A stretch of 35,425 nt of DNA, from the IMG/VR virus record IMGVR_UViG_3300045581_000321, positions 1 through 35,425 of that record. One strand, 5' to 3'. Numbering within the stretch: position 1 is the first letter of the stretch; each line of letters opens with the position of its first letter. Shown piece after piece: positions 30,736 through 35,425 of this stretch. Both the position numbers and the translations under genes were made by a program. The notes beneath the pieces are model-generated. The model was not told the origin of the DNA and made no database searches. It worked only from the letters and a program-made list of their open reading frames with translations. Origin of the DNA: a virus.

Positions 30736-30749
30736 GCCTGTTTAATACG

Positions 30750-31511
30750 ATGAAAAGATTTACTGAAAATCAGAAGTGGGACGATCCGTGGTTCATGGAT
30801 CTCCCGATGGAATACAAGGCACTCTGGCTTTGGCTTTGCGATAAATGCGACAATGCCGGGGTGATCGAGCCATCACTGAGATTGGCATCCTTTCAAATAG
30901 GGTTTCAATACCCTATGGATAGCCTATCTAGGTTTGGAGATCGAATTGTCCAGATCGAGAAGGAAAAGTGGTTTCTGCCGAAATTCATTCAGTTTCAATA
31001 TGGAACGCTTTCTAAAGATTGTAAGGCACATAATCCGGTTTTCGTCAGTTTGGAAAAGCATGGAATAGATGCAACTAACTTGCAAAAGAAAGGGTATCCA
31101 AAGGGTATCCATACCCTACAGGAAAAGGATAAGGAAAAGGATAAGGATAAGAATAAAGAAAAAGAGCTTTTCCAAATGCCGGAAAACGCAACCGAGAAGG
31201 ATGCTCTGATCAAGGGGTCAGGGAACAAAAACAAGAAGGCAAAGTTCAACACGCCTCTCATGGTCAGGATCGGGTCATGGTTTGGGAGACGAGAGGACAC
31301 GATCTGGACAAACCAAGAGGTTCAGGCATTGATCGACGCAGCCCCGACACCTGCCCAGATTGACGGCATGGAGAACTTTTACCTGGCTGAGGAGACAAAC
31401 CCGCCAACCCTGCATCACAAGCATTCGATGATTACCATGCTGAACCAGTGGAACACCGAGCTGGACAAGGCACGGAAATACGCCTTTGAACAATCAAAAC
31501 GAAACCAATGA
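30750..31511 (+). CDS. replication initiator/helicase-loader-like protein
   Basis: A 253-residue protein if it starts at the ATG at 30750 (263 with the ATG at 30720). The N-terminus (KRFTENQKWDDPWFMDLPME, then LWLWLCDKCDNAGVI) is the winged-helix start of many phage replication proteins that come just before a DnaB-like helicase. A very lysine-rich linker follows (DKEKDKDKNKEKE near residues 125-137), then a helical C-terminal part ending QWNTELDKARKYAFEQSK. The next gene, a helicase, overlaps by 4 nt. I favour 30750 because the family usually begins at that point. Confidence 0.65.
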   Translation: MKRFTENQKWDDPWFMDLPMEYKALWLWLCDKCDNAGVIEPSLRLASFQIGFQYPMDSLSRFGDRIVQIEKEKWFLPKFIQFQYGTLSKDCKAHNPVFVSLEKHGIDATNLQKKGYPKGIHTLQEKDKEKDKDKNKEKELFQMPENATEKDALIKGSGNKNKKAKFNTPLMVRIGSWFGRREDTIWTNQEVQALIDAAPTPAQIDGMENFYLAEETNPPTLHHKHSMITMLNQWNTELDKARKYAFEQSKRNQ

Positions 31512-32890
31512 GCGATTTTAACACATACGAGAACGACGAGATGTTGCAGATGCCACATAGCGTCCAATGCGAGAAGGCAACCCTGAGCGTGATTCTCAAC
31601 AACCCACACAAGCTGGGGGAAACGCCTGACCTAACCGCAGATTTTTACTACCTTCCACAGAATCAGACCTTTTACGAGGTCATCTGCGATCTGGTGGCTG
31701 CCAATAAGCCGATTGAACCTGTCTCGGTGATGCAGCACCTCCTCGACACCGGAAGGCTGGAGAAGATCGGCGGCCCAGCTTATCTGGCAGAGATCATGAC
31801 TTATCAGCCCGGCGAAAAGGCATTTGAGCATCACATCTCAGTCCTTCGGGAAAAATACGCTTGCAGGCTGGCAATCAAGGCAGCTCAGGAAATCAACAGA
31901 ATTGCCCATTCTGCCCCCGACCCTGCCGAACTGGTAGAAGTTACCGGAAATCCCGTGCAAGCGATTCTAGACGTATTGACGGCTTCAAAACCAGCACCTG
32001 ACGCACAACAGCTCGCCAAGGAGTGGATCATCGGCTACGAAAAGCTCCTGAAAGGCGAAAAACGACCGATGGGATGGCTAACTGGGATCGACGAGATCGA
32101 CACCGCAGTCCGTGGTCTGCACCCAGGCATGATGGGAATCATCAGCGCAAGATCCTCTGGAGGAAAATCAACCCTTGCAACCCAGATGATGTGCGGGCTG
32201 GGATCACCAGATACGCCAGTGGCGTATTTCCCACTGGAGGGATCAGTCTCAGCAGCCTTCACCCGGTGCATCATCCAGCTTTCTAAACTGCAAGCAACCT
32301 GTATCACATCGCCTTTGGAATATGCCCAGATGCAGGGCAGGAGATCCATCACCAAGGAGGAGAAGGATAAGATCGTCATTGCCTTGGGTAAGCTGAGATC
32401 CGGTGGGTTCCATTTCGATCCACCAGCAAACCGGAACATCCAAACAGTCGTTTCATCCATCAGGAGGGCGCACCGGAAACATGGCATTAAGGTGGCTTTC
32501 GTCGATTATGTCCAACTGATCAAGGGAGAGCGTGGTCTGAGCAAGGAGCAGGAAATCATGGGGATATCCAATCAGATTCAGGAATTGGCTGCGAACCTAG
32601 GCATCTTTATCTGCGTGATGAGCCAGGAGAACAACGATGGTGAGACAAAACACGCACGGGCCATCGAGGAGGACTCTGACTGGACGATCTCGATTGTGCA
32701 GGGGCAAGACAAGAAGGCTGAGGATTACAAGCAGCACAAGCACATCCTGATCACTAAAGAGCGGCACAACGGCATGGCTGGGACGAAACTACCATTGGTT
32801 TTAGATCGACCATTCGTCAGATTTGTGACCAAGGAGCCGGAGGATGACGATCAAGCAGACAAGCCCAGACGGAACTACGCCAACTTTTAA
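31508..32890 (+). CDS. DnaB-like replicative helicase
   Basis: A 460-residue hexameric helicase expected to unwind DNA at the phage origin. The N-terminal part, residues 1-130 (MPHSVQCEKATLSVILNNP, then FYYLPQNQTFYEVICDLV), matches the DnaB N-terminal domain. The RecA-type motor has Walker A at about residues 213-221 (ARSSGGKST) and Walker B at about 329-337 (VAFVDYVQL), followed by the MSQENNDGETKHARAIEEDS region. Length agrees with DnaB. It lies with the presumed loader and SSB-like gene, so this phage relies on host polymerase. Confidence 0.9.
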   Translation: MSDFNTYENDEMLQMPHSVQCEKATLSVILNNPHKLGETPDLTADFYYLPQNQTFYEVICDLVAANKPIEPVSVMQHLLDTGRLEKIGGPAYLAEIMTYQPGEKAFEHHISVLREKYACRLAIKAAQEINRIAHSAPDPAELVEVTGNPVQAILDVLTASKPAPDAQQLAKEWIIGYEKLLKGEKRPMGWLTGIDEIDTAVRGLHPGMMGIISARSSGGKSTLATQMMCGLGSPDTPVAYFPLEGSVSAAFTRCIIQLSKLQATCITSPLEYAQMQGRRSITKEEKDKIVIALGKLRSGGFHFDPPANRNIQTVVSSIRRAHRKHGIKVAFVDYVQLIKGERGLSKEQEIMGISNQIQELAANLGIFICVMSQENNDGETKHARAIEEDSDWTISIVQGQDKKAEDYKQHKHILITKERHNGMAGTKLPLVLDRPFVRFVTKEPEDDDQADKPRRNYANF

Positions 32891-32952
32891 CCCGGCACAG
32901 ACCATCAAAATTTACTTTACAAACCAGAACCAGACCATAGAAAGAACACACC

Positions 32953-33144
32953 ATGACAACATATCATTACGAGACAGAGAGCCACATGAGGGCAAATCAC
33001 CCTTGGATCGCCAATCACCTGGCCACCATTGCCAATGAGCAAGACGGCATCATGACAGCCCAGCTTAATGGGGTAACATACAGCTGGGGGTCCGCTGCAT
33101 CGCGTGGTTCTGCGTCAAACGAGGTGAGACATGAGAACGCTTGA
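32953..33144 (+). CDS. hypothetical protein
   Basis: A 63-residue protein starting MTTYHYETESHMRANHPWIA. No family recognised. Preceded by a 62-bp gap after the helicase and overlapping the next gene by 14 nt. Base composition rises in G+C from about 33,060 on, marking the start of the accessory right end. Confidence 0.45.
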   Translation: MTTYHYETESHMRANHPWIANHLATIANEQDGIMTAQLNGVTYSWGSAASRGSASNEVRHENA

Positions 33145-33376
33145 AGACGAAGAAGACCCCTTCATTCCAACTCCGTCAGAGGCTCGTCGCTTCGGGCGGC
33201 TGGACAAGATGCCGGAACATAAGCGACTGAAGGCAACAGTGCGGATGTTTTTGGATGCGATCAGGTTTGTGCCGATGCGGGCGGTTGACTGCGATCAACT
33301 TCTGGTAAGTGAACTGTTGAACCGCCTGCACGATGAAACAAAACCGAGCCGCAAGAAGAAGCGTCGCGCAAAGTGA
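33131..33376 (+). CDS. hypothetical basic protein
   Basis: An 81-residue protein with an acidic start (MRTLEDEEDPFIP) and a very basic end (SRKKKRRAK). It starts within the previous gene and ends 38 bp before the leftward regulator, so transcription from the two meets here. The role is unknown; a nucleic-acid-binding role is possible from the tail only. Confidence 0.45.
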   Translation: MRTLEDEEDPFIPTPSEARRFGRLDKMPEHKRLKATVRMFLDAIRFVPMRAVDCDQLLVSELLNRLHDETKPSRKKKRRAK

Positions 33377-33414
33377 CGCAGAACGCCTAAATCCTCGCAC
33401 CGATGCCAGCCGCC

Positions 33415-33642
33415 CTACGACTTCCGCTTCCTGCTACCGGCTTCCCGGCTGGTATCGGTTGCGAGCGATGCCTTGTTGTGCTTCTTCGCTTCTCGGACGA
33501 TGACGGCAAGGAAAAGCTCCTGCTGCCACATGGGCGGCTTACGGGAACCATCAAGCCAAGCGTAGGCCGTCTGGCGTGGACAACCCAAAGCGGCAACGAT
33601 CATTGCGGCGGAATACGGGGCGAGAGAATCAGCGAAGGACAT
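33415..33642 (-). CDS. leftward small HTH regulator (Cro/YdaS-like)
   Basis: A 75-residue protein on the minus strand, the only convincing leftward gene. It starts MSFADSLAPYSAAMIVAALG and continues with PRQTAYAWLDGSRKPPMWQQ: a helix-turn-helix that resembles Cro/YdaS-type regulators. AGGA lies 7 nt before the start on the minus strand. An upstream TTG adds two residues but is less likely. It faces the rightward zinc-ribbon gene across a short control region with a repeated CAATGCAGA, so it probably controls that unit and itself. C-terminus is basic (SRKRKS). Confidence 0.65.
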   Translation of the reverse strand: MSFADSLAPYSAAMIVAALGCPRQTAYAWLDGSRKPPMWQQELFLAVIVREAKKHNKASLATDTSREAGSRKRKS

Positions 33643-33673
33643 GGGCAAATCCTACCGCAGAAAAAAAAGTATG

Positions 33674-33714
33674 CAATGCAGAAAATAAATCTTGCCAAGT
33701 GTCCACAATGCAGA
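33674..33714. promoter_or_regulatory. divergent control region with CAATGCAGA direct repeat
   Basis: CAATGCAGA occurs at 33674-33682 and 33706-33714, 32 bp apart, about three DNA turns. TTGCCA (33692-33697) and CAATAT (33715-33720) are 17 bp apart and form a weak rightward promoter. The first repeat covers the ATG at 33676. It may be the operator for the leftward regulator. Confidence 0.45.
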
Positions 33715-33918
33715 CAATATCCGCGCATGTCCAACACCACTACCACTACCGCCGAAGAAACCACCACATGCCGCTGCTGCGGAGACTACACCTACTCGAA
33801 ATTCACGATCTGCGATGAATGCGAGGATAATCAATCCGCCATCGCCCGTGGCGAGTTCCACGATCCCGACTTGCTAGCTCGCGACAATGAAGAGCGCCAA
33901 TGGTCGCGCCGCTGGTAA
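33676..33918 (+). CDS. small multi-CxxC zinc-binding protein
   Basis: An 80-residue protein from the ATG at 33676. It has CPQC at residues 9-12, CRCC near 32-35 and CDEC near 48-51, separated by a threonine run (NTTTTTAEETTT), which together suggest a zinc ribbon or double zinc knuckle. The frame is open further upstream to 33403, but that part runs over the leftward regulator gene and is not credible. ATG at 33727 would lose the first CxxC; the promoter noted above would suit that shorter, leaderless form. Restriction-alleviation-like zinc proteins are one possibility. Confidence 0.5.
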   Translation: MQKINLAKCPQCRQYPRMSNTTTTTAEETTTCRCCGDYTYSKFTICDECEDNQSAIARGEFHDPDLLARDNEERQWSRRW

Positions 33919-33923
33919 ATCAA

Positions 33924-33947
33924 AAAAGGCGGGGTTCAATCCCCCGC
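33924..33947 (-). terminator. leftward rho-independent terminator (T-arm-like hairpin on plus strand)
   Basis: Read on the minus strand, GCGGGG and CCCCGC enclose a 7-nt loop and are followed by C and six T's (plus-strand AAAAAA at 33922-33927), a good terminator for leftward RNA. On the plus strand the loop reads TTCAATC, the tRNA T-loop consensus, but no other tRNA part can be found nearby. Confidence 0.5.
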
Positions 33948-33961
33948 TAACTTGCAAAAAT

Positions 33962-34216
33962 ATGAAAAACACACCATGGAGACTGAATAGAGACGCTAAA
34001 GACCGCCCAGGAGTCTATGACAGCTTGGGTAATCGTGTGGCGGATTGCGATAGCAGCATAATGCTCAGTGACGAAGAAAAGCGCGCAAACGCAAATCTAA
34101 TTGCAGCCGCGCCTTTGCTATTGGACGCACTTCAAGAACTTCGTGACTGGTATCGAGACAATACAGGATTGCCTGCCTCGAAAGCTAATGCAGCAATATC
34201 TTTAGCATTAAGATAA
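33962..34216 (+). CDS. small phage protein with ANANLIAAAP motif
   Basis: An 84-residue protein starting MKNTPWRLNRDAKDRPGVYD. The motif EKRANANLIAAAPLLLDAL in its middle is a recurring signature of short phage proteins of unknown role. An in-frame start at 33887 would read through the hairpin at 33924-33947, so I use 33962. A 4-bp gap separates it from the next gene. Confidence 0.6.
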   Translation: MKNTPWRLNRDAKDRPGVYDSLGNRVADCDSSIMLSDEEKRANANLIAAAPLLLDALQELRDWYRDNTGLPASKANAAISLALR

Positions 34217-34220
34217 AATT

Positions 34221-34457
34221 ATGAATATGACCCATAAACAAGAAAAAGCTTATATCTTCCACAAAAAATTAGGGTGTGAATACTCACACGATGAAGGGGA
34301 TTGCGTTATTATGCAACTATGGCAGCAATCGACCATAGAATCTCGGGTTCTTTGCGCTGAATTTTCTATTGACCAAGAAGGTATTATAAAACCTTTATTT
34401 TTAATTTCGCACGAAACAAGCGCTGCCGCCGGCAGCCAAGGAAACGCCAATGAGTGA
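34221..34457 (+). CDS. hypothetical protein, A+T-rich
   Basis: A 78-residue protein (MNMTHKQEKAYIFHKKLGCE). The DNA is markedly A+T-richer than the G+C-rich methyltransferase that follows, with an abrupt change near 34,410, suggesting separate origin. ATG at 34227 is an alternative start. Its last 8 nt overlap the methyltransferase gene. No family. Confidence 0.5.
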   Translation: MNMTHKQEKAYIFHKKLGCEYSHDEGDCVIMQLWQQSTIESRVLCAEFSIDQEGIIKPLFLISHETSAAAGSQGNANE

Positions 34458-35022
34458 AACTGGAGAGCTTTTGCCGGTCGGTTCAGCCGCGGCTTGTTCG
34501 CCTTGCGGCGGGATGGGAAGTCACCATTCCGCCAGGGCCGACAAGGACGAATGGTTGACGCCGCCCGATCTACTCCGCGCCCTCGGTCCCTTCGATCTGG
34601 ATCCGTGCTCGCCGGTGAATCGCCCGTGGCCAACCGCCGCACAGCACCTGACATGGCAAGACAACGGACTGCTGGCCGAATGGAAAGGCCGCGTCTGGTG
34701 CAACCCGCCGTATGGCCGCGAGGCTGGCCGCTGGCTCGCCCGATGCGCGGAGCATGGAAACGCAACCGCCCTGATCTTCGCACGGACTGAAACCGCCGAC
34801 TGGCAAGCGCATGTGTGGGCAAAGGCGGATGCGATCCTCTTCCTCTTCGGGCGGCTACACTTCCACCATGTGGACGGTCGTCGCGCTGCCGCGAACTCTG
34901 GCGCACCATCCGCGCTGATCTCCTACAACGCCGAAAACACCCGCTTCTTGGAAAACTCCCAACTGCCGGGGCGGCTAATCCGTCTGGCGAACAGCCAAGC
35001 ACAGCCGCCAAAGGTCGACTGA
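34450..35022 (+). CDS. phage DNA N6-adenine methyltransferase (Dam-type, PF05869-like)
   Basis: A 190-residue enzyme. DEWLTPPDLLRALGPFDLDP at residues about 33-52 followed by CSPVNRPW, and VWCNPPYGREAG near 82-93 with the catalytic NPPY, are hallmarks of the phage N-6-adenine methyltransferase family. Methylating phage DNA protects against host restriction or regulates expression. No matching restriction enzyme is present, so it is an orphan enzyme. The G+C content is clearly above the genome norm, and the last ten codons belong to the 73-bp repeat also found at 392-464. The C-terminus therefore may be borrowed sequence. Confidence 0.85.
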   Translation: MSETGELLPVGSAAACSPCGGMGSHHSARADKDEWLTPPDLLRALGPFDLDPCSPVNRPWPTAAQHLTWQDNGLLAEWKGRVWCNPPYGREAGRWLARCAEHGNATALIFARTETADWQAHVWAKADAILFLFGRLHFHHVDGRRAAANSGAPSALISYNAENTRFLENSQLPGRLIRLANSQAQPPKVD

Positions 35023-35061
35023 TGCGACCTGTTCGGAAATTTAACTGATTAGAATTATGAA
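34989..35061 (+). repeat. 73-bp direct repeat R1, right copy
   Basis: Exact match to 392-464. Here it follows the methyltransferase instead of the hypothetical protein. Different upstream genes thus share the same junction and downstream gene family, the arrangement expected from cassette exchange by homologous recombination. Confidence 0.9.
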
Positions 35062-35329
35062 TACAGAAACAGACACACCTAGAACAGATGAGTGGCTAGC
35101 AGAAGAAAAGCGGAATCCCCGTCTTAGTGGATTAGGTAACTGGCTAGATTATTGCAAGCTACTTGAACGCGAACTCAACGCCGTGACCGAGCAGCGCGAC
35201 AGGCTGGCTGAGGCTTTGCGGGATATTATGACATTTGATTTTTCTGATGGGCAATGCGACTCTGGATACTCACCTATCTATGTGGCCATTAAAGCCCTCG
35301 CCGCCGTGGAAGGAGGGAGCGATGAGTGA
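35057..35329 (+). CDS. coiled-coil accessory protein, TEQRDRL family (copy 2)
   Basis: A 90-residue protein starting MNTETDTPRTDEWLAEEKRN. It shares the LERELNAVTEQRDRL core and the ALAAVEGGSDE end with the gene at 460-843, but the middle differs and it has only one EQRDRL. It lies between the same two repeats (R1 and R2) as its homologue, so this is a length-variant of the same cassette. Confidence 0.65.
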   Translation: MNTETDTPRTDEWLAEEKRNPRLSGLGNWLDYCKLLERELNAVTEQRDRLAEALRDIMTFDFSDGQCDSGYSPIYVAIKALAAVEGGSDE

Positions 35330-35425
35330 AGAAGAACAAAGAATAGCGATTGCGGAGGCTTGTGGGTGGGAGAAAAAATACAGCAGCATGTATGATAAAA
35401 AATGCTGGTATAATAAATTAGGAAC
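35310..35425 (+). repeat. 116-bp direct repeat R2, right copy (window end)
   Basis: Exact match to 824-939, and the window ends inside it. A shared-sequence end is what one sees when an assembly walks back into an already used segment or when a phage genome is circularly permuted. Joining 35425 to 940 would give a circle of 34,486 bp. Confidence 0.85.
35322..35425 (+). CDS. ABA-sandwich-type protein (copy 2), truncated by window end
   Basis: Starts MSEEEQRIAIAEACGWEKKY and is identical over its 104 visible bases to the gene at 836. Same GGAGGG ribosome-binding sequence and 8-nt overlap. The rest is beyond the window; whether it diverges cannot be seen. Confidence 0.7.
   Translation, partial: MSEEEQRIAIAEACGWEKKYSSMYDKKCWYNKLG

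Noticed and set aside
33403-33675. Plus-strand extension of the CxxC protein
   Set aside because: It runs across the leftward HTH gene and gives Arg/Leu-rich sequence without the features of the C-terminal part.
33882-33960. tRNA gene ending with the T-arm-like hairpin
   Set aside because: No acceptor complement to the bases after the hairpin, no D-arm or anticodon arm, and no CCA.
34250-35011. 253-codon minus-strand frame opposite the adenine methyltransferase
   Set aside because: The plus strand has clear methyltransferase motifs; the minus frame is Arg/Pro/Ser-rich, as expected from high-G+C antisense.
1-35425. Evidence of temperate life (integrase, excisionase, attachment site)
   Set aside because: No integrase-like or resolvase-like sequence was found in any plausible frame; two or three small HTH proteins alone do not show lysogeny. 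A gene outside the window cannot be excluded.

Overview
The window looks like almost the whole genome of a tailed dsDNA phage with a long-tail (siphovirus-like) morphogenesis module. The evidence is a GpA-type terminase, a lambda-type portal, a fused ClpP-like capsid protease, a coat protein, a paired tail-assembly chaperone with a -1 slippery site, a tape measure, tail fibre, lysis genes, a recombination/replication module ending in a DnaB-type helicase, and an adenine methyltransferase. No integrase, rRNA or complete tRNA was found. The host is not stated by the sequence. Many small accessory proteins (TEQRDRL coiled coils, ABA-sandwich proteins, 'ANANLIAAAP' proteins) resemble those I associate with phages of uncultured gut or environmental bacteria, possibly Verrucomicrobiota; that is a weak inference.

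Layout, left to right. 1-1656: small accessory genes, including a zinc-ribbon protein and five 11-bp iterons. 1726-2615: an HTH protein and its partner. 2729-9113: packaging and head genes. 9210-12077: a three-domain glycosyltransferase/methyltransferase and a second glycosyltransferase inserted inside the virion operon. 12100-14307: head-tail joining, tail tube and frameshifted chaperones. 14297-22755: tail, tape measure, fibre adaptor and fibre. 22759-24372: lysis cassette (holin candidate, tiny membrane protein, DUF1353, amidase). 24372-27651: small genes, a metallophosphoesterase and a 60-bp tandem-repeat gene. 27655-32890: RecE-like nuclease, VRR-type nuclease, SSB-like protein, replication protein and helicase. 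32953-35425: accessory genes, with the only leftward gene (an HTH regulator at 33415-33642) and a Dam-type methyltransferase.

Almost everything runs rightward with ATGA, TAATG or TGATG overlaps, so transcription is in a few long units. A terminator follows the coat gene and a hairpin follows the tail-tube gene. Several virion genes that are not translationally coupled carry TTGACA exactly 20 nt before the ATG, including an internal ATG that would make a nested scaffold protein. I regard this as the most interesting unexplained signal.

The two ends are related. 392-464 is identical to 34989-35061 and 824-939 is identical to 35310-35425, with a diverged, length-different gene between. Either the genome carries two copies of an accessory cassette, or this is a circular genome of about 34,486 bp whose assembly path re-entered a shared repeat, so that 1-823 is a strain variant of the right end.
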